Position numbers and translations under genes: made by a program. A stretch of DNA of 7,138 nucleotides from CALXSC01 sp035470525 (GTDB lineage: Bacteria > Pseudomonadota > Alphaproteobacteria > Rickettsiales > UBA1997). The stretch is taken from the NCBI GenBank assembly GCA_035470525.1, contig DATIQT010000037.1:1-7138 (forward strand), written 5' to 3'. Under the pieces are notes generated by a model. The model was not told where the DNA came from. It saw only the letters and a list, made by a program, of their open reading frames with translations, and did not search any database. Shown here piece after piece: positions 1-6,881 of the stretch. The number at the start of each line of letters is the position of its first letter. Within the stretch, counting starts at the first letter, position 1.

Positions 1-208
1 AACCATTCCAAATTCCATCATATAAAATTTCATCAAATATTTTTTCTTTTTTAAGTATCTTTTTTACTTTTTTTATAAATAAATTACTCGTATTATGAAC
101 TATAAAATGAAAATTTGTTACACCAAGTTTCTTATAATGTTTAATAAAATGCGGCAATAGCTCACAGTTTTCTCCAATCATTGAACATAATCTAATAATT
201 CTTCTCAT
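1..208 (-). CDS. Glycosyltransferase family 2 (Glyco_tranf_2_4-like), N-terminal part, cut by window edge
   Basis: Sixty-nine codons are open from an ATG at 208-206 to the window edge. The protein opens with a short beta-strand-like stretch (RRIIRLCSMIGEN) followed by ELLPHFIKHYKKLGVTNFHF. This matches the start of Glyco_tranf_2_4-type glycosyltransferases, where 'N-E-x-x-x-L-x-x-x-x-x-H-H/Y-x-x-x-G-V' precedes a strand leading to the nucleotide-sugar site. The DxD motif would lie beyond the edge, so activity and donor cannot be judged. The start is supported by an AGAGGGG Shine-Dalgarno-like stretch at about 219-225, inside the end of the upstream phosphatase gene, whose TAG stop is only 3 bp away. 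That spacing implies translation from the same mRNA. The likely role is cytoplasmic transfer of a sugar onto a surface glycan. The family call rests on the N-terminal pattern only. Confidence 0.75.
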   Translation of the reverse strand, partial: MRRIIRLCSMIGENCELLPHFIKHYKKLGVTNFHFIVHNTSNLFIKKVKKILKKEKIFDEILYDGIWNG

Positions 209-211
209 ATA

Positions 212-1177
212 CTATTTACCCCTCTGAAAAAATTCTTTCAATTCATGATGTAATTTTCTTTTATTTTCAACATTTTTAAGTAAAAATATAAAATCAGTTA
301 TATTTTTTATTGGAATAGTTGTTTTATAATTTTCTACTATATTTGTATTTTCAAAATCCATTAATATATGTTCATCGAATTTTCCTAAAACAAATATAAA
401 TGGCAGCATTTCATTTGAAGCACTATTATAATCCAGCCATGAGTCGCCAATAACTATACAATTTTTTACATTAAGCTTACTAGTTTTACATAATGCGTAC
501 AATCTATCTGGTTTAGCTTTTGTTTCTAATTGTCTACTTCCAATTATGAACATATTTTTTATCATGAATTCATTTAGTTGACCAACTTCAAAACGCCTTT
601 TAATTTCATAGTCAATAAAACTTTGAGGACGCATAGTATGTATAAAAAATTTTGTTTCCCTTTCTCCAGATAATTTTAAAACATTTTCTAAATCATTATG
701 TAACGGAATTTTTGGAATTAAATATTCAATAGCTAACTGTGATATTAAAAGAACAATTTGTTTTGTATAATTATTTTTAATAATATTTGATGAATTTCGA
801 TGCAGTTTATATTCTGACAATATTTTATTTAAACTTTCAATAATGGATGTACATTGTGAAGTATATAGCAATTTTTGGTATTTTTCCTTTAATAAAAATT
901 CTGAACAGCATTTATCAATTACATTATATTCTATTTTTCCTCTATTCATAAAAATTGTAAAAAAGTCCATATATTGTTCGCCACTGGTTTTTTTAATAGA
1001 TGCGATTTCTCTATATAAATCAGTACCATAAAAATCATTATAAAATTCATCAAGAACTTTTCCAGAACCTATAGCTACAGTATCATCCCAATCGCAGAAA
1101 ATTGCTTCAATTGATGGCATTAGATAACTAATCCTAAATCTATAATTGTATATAAGTTCTTCAATTGTATTATACAT
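212..1177 (-). CDS. HAD-superfamily hydrolase (probable small-molecule phosphatase)
   Basis: This 321-residue protein carries the HAD motifs in order. Motif I is D29-W-D31-D32-T33, with D29 the expected nucleophile and D31 the acid/base. Motif II is the Thr of FFIHT (T181). A motif III lysine candidate is K220 or K222 in LETKAKPD. Motif IV is G244-D-S-W-L-D249, the Mg2+-binding acidic pair. About 150 residues separate motifs I and II, which fits a large helical C1-type cap and a soluble cytoplasmic phosphatase for a small metabolite. The annotated ATG overlaps the upstream kinase stop by one base (TAATG), pointing to translational coupling. Met20, directly before the motif I strand, is an alternative start, because HAD proteins often begin there. 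Pairing with a sugar-kinase-like gene and flanking glycosyltransferases suggests a phosphosugar substrate (inference). Sampled rows average about 26% G+C, against roughly 13-18% in sampled rows of the kinase gene. Confidence 0.87.
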   Translation of the reverse strand: MYNTIEELIYNYRFRISYLMPSIEAIFCDWDDTVAIGSGKVLDEFYNDFYGTDLYREIASIKKTSGEQYMDFFTIFMNRGKIEYNVIDKCCSEFLLKEKYQKLLYTSQCTSIIESLNKILSEYKLHRNSSNIIKNNYTKQIVLLISQLAIEYLIPKIPLHNDLENVLKLSGERETKFFIHTMRPQSFIDYEIKRRFEVGQLNEFMIKNMFIIGSRQLETKAKPDRLYALCKTSKLNVKNCIVIGDSWLDYNSASNEMLPFIFVLGKFDEHILMDFENTNIVENYKTTIPIKNITDFIFLLKNVENKRKLHHELKEFFQRGK

Positions 1178-2163
1178 TACTTTAAATTATTATTAATATT
1201 ATTCAAAAATATTTGTTTATTTTCTTTAAAATATTTGATTTTATTTAAATCTCTTTCAAGAAGTTTTGTAAAAAATAAATCCTTGCTTTCATATAATTTG
1301 TTTTCTAAAAAAAATGATGATACCAATCTTAATATTGCATATTCAAGTCCAAAGTCCATATCGTTTTTTGTTATGGAATTACATTCATTATAATGATTAA
1401 TAAATATTTTAGATTTCTTTAAATTAATTTCTTTAAATCCACTATTACAACAAGCAAATAATATAAAATTAATAACATCTTCCATTTTATTTCCAATATG
1501 CATTTCTTCAAAATCTAAGAAGCATAAAATCTTATCATTTAAATCAAATAAAATATTTTCATTATGGAAATCTCCATGAACTAAATCATTTGAGTTTGTT
1601 ATAATATTGTTAATTGAATTTAAATTAATATCACTCAACATTTTCTCTTTTTCCTCAATTAATTTTATTGTTAAATCATGGGTTTGATTATCAATAGGAT
1701 TATTTTCTATATAGTTAATAGTTCTTATTCTCTCTTTATTAAAGTTATTTAATGAGAATAATTCTCTCCTCTTAATACTATTTATATTTTCTGTTGGTAT
1801 CTTATGAAATTTTGTTAATTCATAAGCAATTTGATTATAATGTAAATCTTCTAAATTAGCTTCATGCAAAACCTTACTATTTTTAAAATATGGAAATAAA
1901 ATAATAAAATTTTCATTAACCTTAGAATAATATTTATCTTCAATATTAATAACTGGCATTGCTAGTGGTAATTTAAATTCATTTAATAATAAATAATTTT
2001 CTATTAAATGTTCTAGATAACCTTGAGTTTTATTCTTAATAATTTTTAACAAAAATTTATCATTAATAACAAAATTATCAGAACTAAATCCACCGATCTT
2101 TTTTATATTTTCAATATAATTTATTTTATATAATTTTTTTACTAATTTTTTTATATTTTCCAT
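1177..2163 (-). CDS. APH/choline-kinase-fold phosphotransferase
   Basis: This 328-residue protein has the signatures of the aminoglycoside phosphotransferase / choline kinase / homoserine kinase II fold. A glycine-containing nucleotide loop lies at G24-G25-F-S-S-D-N, and the probable ATP-binding lysine is K40 in FLLKIIK. The Brenner-type catalytic motif is LVHGDFHNENILF, with catalytic D198 and metal-binding N203. A DFE motif at D217 (CFLDFEE) stands where DFG/DxD binds metal. Length is normal for the fold. It should transfer phosphate from ATP to a hydroxyl on a small molecule in the cytosol. In a glycan cluster a sugar, amino-sugar, choline or ethanolamine is likelier than an antibiotic, but the sequence does not settle this. 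The start is an ATG with AAGGA five bases upstream (2169-2173). The stop overlaps the phosphatase start. The gene is strikingly AT-rich even for this window, with many Asn, Lys and Ile residues. Confidence 0.88.
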   Translation of the reverse strand: MENIKKLVKKLYKINYIENIKKIGGFSSDNFVINDKFLLKIIKNKTQGYLEHLIENYLLLNEFKLPLAMPVINIEDKYYSKVNENFIILFPYFKNSKVLHEANLEDLHYNQIAYELTKFHKIPTENINSIKRRELFSLNNFNKERIRTINYIENNPIDNQTHDLTIKLIEEKEKMLSDINLNSINNIITNSNDLVHGDFHNENILFDLNDKILCFLDFEEMHIGNKMEDVINFILFACCNSGFKEINLKKSKIFINHYNECNSITKNDMDFGLEYAILRLVSSFFLENKLYESKDLFFTKLLERDLNKIKYFKENKQIFLNNINNNLK

Positions 2164-2266
2164 ATTTATCCTTAAATTTATAATTTTTATATCTGAGTTT
2201 ATTAAATTAAATACTAAACTTATAATAACTTAAAATAAATCCTTATAGTATAAGATTATTATTGAA
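2164..2266 (-). promoter_or_regulatory. 103-bp intergenic gap before the kinase gene, possible internal promoter
   Basis: This is one of only two non-coding gaps longer than about 16 bp between genes in the window. It holds a perfect palindrome at 2242-2254 whose minus-strand reading contains TATACT (2247-2252), a 5/6 match to a -10 box. No convincing -35 hexamer lies 16-18 bp upstream. The rest is AT-rich with no coding pattern. A second transcription start for the kinase, phosphatase and GT2 genes is possible but weakly supported. There is no U-tract directly after the palindrome, so it does not look like an intrinsic terminator. Confidence 0.25.
2242..2254. repeat. Perfect 13-bp palindrome CTTATAGTATAAG
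   Basis: CTTATA and TATAAG are exact inverted copies around a single central G. The element sits 13 bp past the stop codon of the GT-B glycosyltransferase gene and overlaps the TATACT hexamer, which would suit a repressor operator or a short mRNA hairpin. In DNA this AT-rich short palindromes also arise by chance, so function is speculative. Confidence 0.35.
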
Positions 2267-3451
2267 TTAACTTAGTAAAACCTCATTAAAAATTTTAATA
2301 AATTTATCACTTATAATATCAGAAGAATATTTGTTTGCATATTTTATACATTTTGAAGAAATTTTGTCTAAATATTTTGAATCTGATAATAAATGACGAG
2401 CGATACTTATACCATCATCATTTTTATCAAATAATAATTCATTTGGTATAAATTCCGAATAGGCTGCAAAATTTCTGGCAATAACAGGTACACCTAAACT
2501 CATACAATCTATTGCTGACATAGACCAAACGCAAGCTTTTCTAAAAGCTCCAAACGATATTTTACAATGTTGAATATTATTTTTATATGCCTCTCTTCCT
2601 AAATCTCCATTAACTAAAACAGCATTTTTCATATTTTTAATAATATTTCTAAAAAATGAAGGTGAATTACTTAAAGAATTTCTTTTTTCTGACCTATTAG
2701 GCATCGGATCTGAAAAAATGAATTTACATTCATCTTCTTTAAAATTTTTGATGAAATTTAAAAATTCTTGTGTTCCATAACTTGCATAAAGTCTATGATT
2801 ATAAAAGATAGTATTATCTTTTTTAAAATTTATATTACAATTAATATTTTTTAAAATTGGATCTTGTGGCGGTTGGATAACATTAATATTTTTAAAATTT
2901 TTTATATTAAAATATTTTGCTGATTTATCTAACAAATTTTTAGCAAAATTACTTTGAATTATAAATGCATCAGATGTAATAACCGAACTAAGTATATTAA
3001 ATAAAATTGGAGTTCCTAAATTGAATGAATTTAAAGACTCATCTAATTCAGGAATGCCTTCTTTAGATATACTCCATAAAGATGGATAATGGCAATAAGT
3101 TACTAATTTTGTTTTTGCAAATTTTAATACAGTAAGCAAAGCTCTTAAAGCTGATCCAAGTTCAGCTTGATTATTAAAAATTATATCTGGTTTTTCTCTA
3201 GCAATAATTTCCTTTAATGAATTCCAATTAAATAAAAATCTAGATGAATATCTATCATCTCCTAATTCTGTATAAATTTTTTCACATTTAAAATTATTGA
3301 ATTTTCTAAAATTTTCTATATTAGGCCCAATTATTTTATATTCTATACCTTTCTTTAAAAATTCATTTGAAAGTATTCTTTGAAAAATAATACCAGAATC
3401 ACATTCCAAGTCATCTACATTAGAAATATTTATTAAAGCTAAAATTTTCAT
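2267..3451 (-). CDS. GT-B fold glycosyltransferase (GT1/GT4-like)
   Basis: This 394-residue soluble protein shows the two-domain GT-B pattern. The N-terminal domain starts with MKILALINIS, then has EKPDIIFNNQ (residues 86-95) and LVTYCHYPSLW (117-127), the latter typical of 'HYP' acceptor-side loops in GT4-like enzymes. The C-terminal nucleotide-sugar domain runs from about residue 212 and includes NHRLYASYG (218-226), GDLGREAY (282-289) and DCMSLGVPVIARN (315-327). That last segment matches the GT-B donor-binding helix 'EAMxxGxPVIA'. The family's usual E-x7-E pair is not intact: the second Glu corresponds to D315 and the first to about C307, so it belongs to a divergent branch or uses other donor contacts. 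It presumably adds a sugar to a cytoplasmic lipid-linked or nucleotide-linked glycan. An AGGGA ribosome binding site lies at about 3458-3462, overlapping the stop of the upstream MurA-like gene 9 bp away, which suggests coupled translation. There are no membrane segments or signal peptide. Confidence 0.8.
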   Translation of the reverse strand: MKILALINISNVDDLECDSGIIFQRILSNEFLKKGIEYKIIGPNIENFRKFNNFKCEKIYTELGDDRYSSRFLFNWNSLKEIIAREKPDIIFNNQAELGSALRALLTVLKFAKTKLVTYCHYPSLWSISKEGIPELDESLNSFNLGTPILFNILSSVITSDAFIIQSNFAKNLLDKSAKYFNIKNFKNINVIQPPQDPILKNINCNINFKKDNTIFYNHRLYASYGTQEFLNFIKNFKEDECKFIFSDPMPNRSEKRNSLSNSPSFFRNIIKNMKNAVLVNGDLGREAYKNNIQHCKISFGAFRKACVWSMSAIDCMSLGVPVIARNFAAYSEFIPNELLFDKNDDGISIARHLLSDSKYLDKISSKCIKYANKYSSDIISDKFIKIFNEVLLS

Positions 3452-3460
3452 ATAATTTCC

Positions 3461-4813
3461 CTATTTATTAATAATTTTTATTTTCCCACCAAGTAAAATT
3501 AAATTTTCTACTAAATTTTCATAACCACGTTTTATATGATAAGAATCATAAATTAAAGATTTTCCTTCACTTTCAAGGGCGGCTAATAAAATTATGGCAC
3601 CAGCTCTTGTGTCGCTACATATAAGTTTTGTTTCATTACTTTTTAAAATTGAGGGATTTATTGTTAAAATATTATCAACTATTAAAAAATCTGCTCCTAT
3701 TTTTTTTAATTCTTCAGCATAAGAAAATCTATTCTTCCATACAAATTCTCTTATAATTGATTTTTTATTTGCTTTTAAAAGCATTAGAGCAAAAAATGGG
3801 TGATGATCGCTTTGGATTGTAGTATCAGTAACATCAATATTAACAGCATTTAATGGAAAATTTATTTTATTCACTGTTATAGTATTGTCATTGTGCGTAA
3901 TATTAACACCCATAACTTTTAATATAGAAAATTCTTGTTTTAATCCATTTATAACTTGCTCCATATTATTAACTTTTAAATTTATGCTAATATTATTGCA
4001 AACGGCTAAAGTTATATATGTTATTACTTCACTTACACAACTTGTTAAATAGAAATTTATTATTTTCTTTTCATTTTTTATTTTCGTTATTTCTATTCTT
4101 TTATTATTATCTAAAATTTTAACATCAAAACCAATATTTTTTATAAATCTTAATAAATCAGCAACATCAGTTTTTAAATATGGATTTAATATTATTGTTT
4201 TTTCAATATTTAAAGAGCAAATTATTGCAATTTTAGTTGAACCACTTATTTTTGGACCAGACAAAAAACTAGTATCTTCTGAAAAATTCATTATATCAAT
4301 AATAACGTTTTTATTTGTGTTATTTTTAAGCTTTCCATACATCAAATTATTGTTATTATCTTTAACAATATCAAAATCAAATTTTTGTAATACTTCAGCA
4401 ATATGAGAAACTGGTCTTTTTCCATTTGAATTTTTATTGCCTATTTGACATCCACCAGATTCAAAAAAATCAAATTTTTTAAACCTTACAGCTAAAGCTG
4501 GTATTAAATAAATAGAACCATGAATTTTTTTAGTTAATTCTGGATCTATTGAACAATATTTCATATTTGTTGGATCTAAAAATAAATTTCTATTATTAAT
4601 TTTAGCTATACCACCTAAAGAATTAATTATATTGCAAAGTATTATTGTATCATCTACTATTGGTACATTTTTTATATTTATTATTTGATTACTTGCTATA
4701 GAGGCACATATTATTTGAACCATAGCATGTTTATAACCATTTATTGTAATTTCTTGATTATTCTTTATTGTACTTTTTTCTACTTGTAAAATTTTATTAT
4801 TTAAATCTATCAT
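3461..4813 (-). CDS. MurA-like enolpyruvyl transferase, divergent paralogue
   Basis: This 450-residue protein aligns along its length with UDP-N-acetylglucosamine 1-carboxyvinyltransferase (MurA, usually about 420 residues; EPSP synthase superfamily). Recognisable are ITINGYKHA near the N-terminus (K28 at the catalytic 'KN' lysine), NVPIVDDT (49-56), ESGGCQIG with C122 at the PEP-binding/fosfomycin-target cysteine, SDHHPFFALM with D336 at the general acid/base Asp, KNRFSYAEELKKIGAD (360-375), SDTRAGA with R403, and the C-terminal HIKRGYENL. Differences from housekeeping MurA are His instead of Asn after the lysine, about six extra residues (NKNSNGK) in the catalytic loop between GGCxIG and RP, and IQSD instead of FPTD. 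A glycan-cluster location plus these changes suggest a paralogue that transfers enolpyruvyl to another nucleotide sugar, not the peptidoglycan enzyme itself. It starts 1 bp after the upstream stop with no evident Shine-Dalgarno, consistent with reinitiation. The superfamily is secure; the substrate is unknown. Confidence 0.88.
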   Translation of the reverse strand: MIDLNNKILQVEKSTIKNNQEITINGYKHAMVQIICASIASNQIINIKNVPIVDDTIILCNIINSLGGIAKINNRNLFLDPTNMKYCSIDPELTKKIHGSIYLIPALAVRFKKFDFFESGGCQIGNKNSNGKRPVSHIAEVLQKFDFDIVKDNNNNLMYGKLKNNTNKNVIIDIMNFSEDTSFLSGPKISGSTKIAIICSLNIEKTIILNPYLKTDVADLLRFIKNIGFDVKILDNNKRIEITKIKNEKKIINFYLTSCVSEVITYITLAVCNNISINLKVNNMEQVINGLKQEFSILKVMGVNITHNDNTITVNKINFPLNAVNIDVTDTTIQSDHHPFFALMLLKANKKSIIREFVWKNRFSYAEELKKIGADFLIVDNILTINPSILKSNETKLICSDTRAGAIILLAALESEGKSLIYDSYHIKRGYENLVENLILLGGKIKIINK

Positions 4814-4814
4814 A

Positions 4815-5822
4815 TTATTTAGCGTTATTATTAAATTTATTGGTTTTAAACATATTTTTTAACCAAACTGGATCATTAATTTTAGATAATTCAGCAAGAT
4901 TTCCAAAATTTTCTTCAGCATATTTTTCTCCTTCACAGGCACCTTTAATACACCATTTGCCAAAATCTCTATCAAATCCAGTATTCTTCCATATTTCTAA
5001 TTTCTGTCTTGCTTTATTGCATTCCATTTTTATTTCTGGATCAATTTGCGCTGTTAACATAACAGCTTCCCTAAAACCAGCTTTCCAAGAATTAAAAGGA
5101 GATGTATTAAATTTGGTTATAGAAGCTGTAATCCTAATTCCATTCATTCTTTCAATTCCACCGCTTGCAACTGGATCTATTCTATCATTTTCAATATTTC
5201 TAAAATTTTTAGTAGGACAGACTTTTATACCACCATAACCATAAATTAAATCATTAACTGGATTTTGTGCCATATATAAATTTATAACATCTGGTTCTTT
5301 TGGGAGCTCTATATTATTTAAATCAAAATCATCTTTAACCTCATTATCTCCATCTATTAAAACATAGTATTCAGTATCTATTAAAAAACTAGAAATTTTA
5401 AATGCTCTTGTTAAACCTTTCACACCATGCAATCTTTTAACATTTGGATATTTTTTTAATAATTTTAAAAACAAACTTTCAGCATTATCTTCATTATATG
5501 TTAAATATAAAATATCATGATAATTACTATTTAAGGATAAACTATTAATAATATCAAAATCTTTTTTCTTAAAAAGAAAATCATATTTAAAATTTAATAA
5601 TTTTTCTTTATTAATGTCTAATTCATTTGCATAAATAACAGCAAAAACTTCACTATCTACTACACTTGCAGCGATACTTAATGCTCTACTTTTTTCTTGT
5701 ATGCCATGAATTCTTTTAATATTTGGAATTTTTTCTTTTAAAAAACTAAAATAATCTTCAATTTTTTTTGAAAAGTCACCAAATGACAAAAAAACAATAT
5801 CAATATCTTTAAAATCAGGCAT
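4815..5822 (-). CDS. Glycosyltransferase-like protein with duplicated N-terminal unit, resembling a marine T4-like phage family
   Basis: The protein has 335 residues from the ATG at 5822. Residues 8-70 and 103-166 are two copies of one unit: strand (DIVFLSF / DILYLTY), helix, PNIKRIHG / PNVKRLHG, helix, then strand FAVIYANEL / YVLIDGDNEV. Only the second copy keeps acidic D158-G-D160, the DxD-type metal/nucleotide-sugar motif of GT-A enzymes. The C-terminal half has NPVNDLIYGYGGIKVCP (187-203), SITKFNTSPFNSWKAGFREA (234-253) and LSKINDPVWL (312-321). From memory these match a glycosyltransferase family common in T4-like cyanophages and also seen in marine bacteria. The start is set by GGAG at 5829-5832, six bases before this ATG. 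An in-frame TTG at 5834 would overlap that site and is less likely. The epimerase stop lies 16 bp upstream and the MurA-like gene starts 1 bp downstream. Acceptor and donor are unknown. Confidence 0.72.
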   Translation of the reverse strand: MPDFKDIDIVFLSFGDFSKKIEDYFSFLKEKIPNIKRIHGIQEKSRALSIAASVVDSEVFAVIYANELDINKEKLLNFKYDFLFKKKDFDIINSLSLNSNYHDILYLTYNEDNAESLFLKLLKKYPNVKRLHGVKGLTRAFKISSFLIDTEYYVLIDGDNEVKDDFDLNNIELPKEPDVINLYMAQNPVNDLIYGYGGIKVCPTKNFRNIENDRIDPVASGGIERMNGIRITASITKFNTSPFNSWKAGFREAVMLTAQIDPEIKMECNKARQKLEIWKNTGFDRDFGKWCIKGACEGEKYAEENFGNLAELSKINDPVWLKNMFKTNKFNNNAK

Positions 5823-5828
5823 TATAAA

Positions 5829-5832
5829 CTCC
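5829..5832 (-). promoter_or_regulatory. Ribosome binding site GGAG deciding the start at 5822
   Basis: GGAG on the minus strand ends six bases before the ATG at 5822-5820, an ideal spacing. The alternative TTG start at 5834-5832 would overlap this site and has no Shine-Dalgarno of its own. The shorter 335-residue protein is therefore preferred over a 339-residue one. Confidence 0.7.
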
Positions 5833-5838
5833 AAATTA

Positions 5839-6845
5839 TTAAATTAATTTCTCACTCCAAGTTTTAGGAGTTTTCTCATTAACTATTTCTAAATTTATAT
5901 TATATTTAAATTCTTTAGTGCCATGCTCTTTTATATAATCCACCATTTTTTCTAAACCACTCCTTAATTTAATTTTTGTATTATAGTCCAATAATTTTCT
6001 TGCTTTATTTGATGAACAATAAGCTAATTTAACTTCATTTGGACGGTCTAGAACATAAATAGGTTTGAGATTAAAATTTAAAATATCAGCAATAGTTTTT
6101 GCCAAATAATTAATTGTTACGAATTCTTCATCTGGACCTATATTTATAGTTTCATTAACTACAGATTTTCTTGTTAATGACTCTTGCAAACAGTATACAA
6201 CATCATCTATAAAAGAAAAGCATCTCTTTTGTTCGCCATTACCGTAAATTATTGGTTGTTTTTCTTGTAACATTCTATTTATCATAATTGAAGCAACATT
6301 TCTAAATGGATCATCATATTTTTGTCTTGTTCCAATTATGTTATGAGGCACCAATATAACATATTCAACATTATTAACTTTGCAAAGTTGTTTAATAACT
6401 AATTCTGAAGAATATTTTGCTATACCATATGGAGTAACTGTGGTCTACAAGGCATATCCTCAGTAAATGGTACAACATCTTGTTTTCCATATCTTGCCAT
6501 ACTTGAACAATAAATAAAACGTTTAACTTTATTTTGAATGGCCGCACTTATCATACTATAGGTGATTTGCGAAGTATTTTTTGTTACAAAATAAGGAGAA
6601 GTCATTGAAAGTCCATCATGCGCCATACATGCTGCATGAAAAACAACATCACAACCTTTTGTTATATCTATCATTTTTGATAAATTATCACAATCATCTT
6701 GAAAAAATTTAACACTTTTCGGAATATTTAAAATATCTCCACCAGCTAAATTGTCAACACCAACAACTTCATGTCCCAATTTAATCATTCTATCAGCTAA
6801 ATGACTACCCAAAAACCCAGCAACTCCGGTTATTAATATCTTCAT
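5839..6845 (-). pseudogene. NAD-dependent epimerase/dehydratase (extended SDR, nucleotide-sugar), disrupted by a 2-bp frameshift
   Basis: The gene is intact in two frames. From the ATG at 6845 the first frame runs 141 codons to a TAG at 6422-6420 and ends in out-of-frame LLHMV. It holds the Rossmann motif GVAGFLG (7-13), the NAD-ribose acidic residue D31, HAAC (70-73) and the catalytic serine region YCSSMARYG (112-120). The second frame, open from about 6438 to the TAA at 5841-5839, gives VTPYGIAKYSSE with the catalytic Y139xxxK143, then VPHNIIGTR, QPIIYGNGEQKRCFSFIDDVV and LDRPNEVKLAYCSSNKA. Deleting one TG pair at 6439-6442 yields CRP-VTPYGIAK and a continuous 334-residue protein, the usual length. 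Both halves are well conserved, so the lesion is either very recent or a sequence error. If real, the N-terminal product lacks YxxxK and would be inactive. An intact enzyme would interconvert a UDP- or similar nucleotide sugar, feeding the glycosyltransferases downstream. AAAGGA at 6850-6855 is a good ribosome binding site. Confidence 0.88.
6439..6442 (-). other. Frameshift site: tandem CA (plus-strand TG) duplication in the epimerase gene
   Basis: The minus strand reads TGT AGA CCA CAG TTA CTC CAT, giving C-R-P-Q-L-L-H. With one CA removed it reads TGT AGA CCA GTT ACT CCA TAT GGT, giving C-R-P-V-T-P-Y-G, the expected family sequence leading into YxxxK. The extra pair is an exact copy of its neighbour, as expected from replication slippage or a local assembly or sequencing error. 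Confidence 0.82.
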
Positions 6846-6849
6846 TCTA

Positions 6850-6855
6850 TCCTTT
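6850..6855 (-). promoter_or_regulatory. Ribosome binding site AAAGGA of the epimerase gene
   Basis: AAAGGA lies four bases upstream of the ATG at 6845-6843. It confirms this start, which also places the Rossmann glycine motif at the usual residues 7-13. Confidence 0.6.
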
Positions 6856-6881
6856 TATTTTTATATAGTATGATCGCACTT

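Noticed and set aside
843..1031. 62-residue plus-strand open frame
   Set aside because: It lies wholly inside the phosphatase gene on the other strand, is hydrophobic and low-complexity, and resembles no family; it is an antisense shadow.
1177..2163. Aminoglycoside-resistance gene
   Set aside because: Only the general kinase fold is visible. The context is glycan biosynthesis and no residues specific to a resistance enzyme can be recognised.
4768..5238. 156-residue plus-strand open frame rich in Leu, Phe and Ile, superficially membrane-like
   Set aside because: It is antisense to the well-supported glycosyltransferase-like gene and the MurA-like start. The hydrophobicity comes from reading AT-rich Asn/Lys codons backwards.
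5839..6354. Separate 171-residue gene starting at a TTG (MVPHNIIG...)
   Set aside because: The frame continues upstream through YSSELVIKQL and PYGIAK into the epimerase. It is the second half of a frameshifted gene, not an independent one; the TTG is an internal Leu codon.
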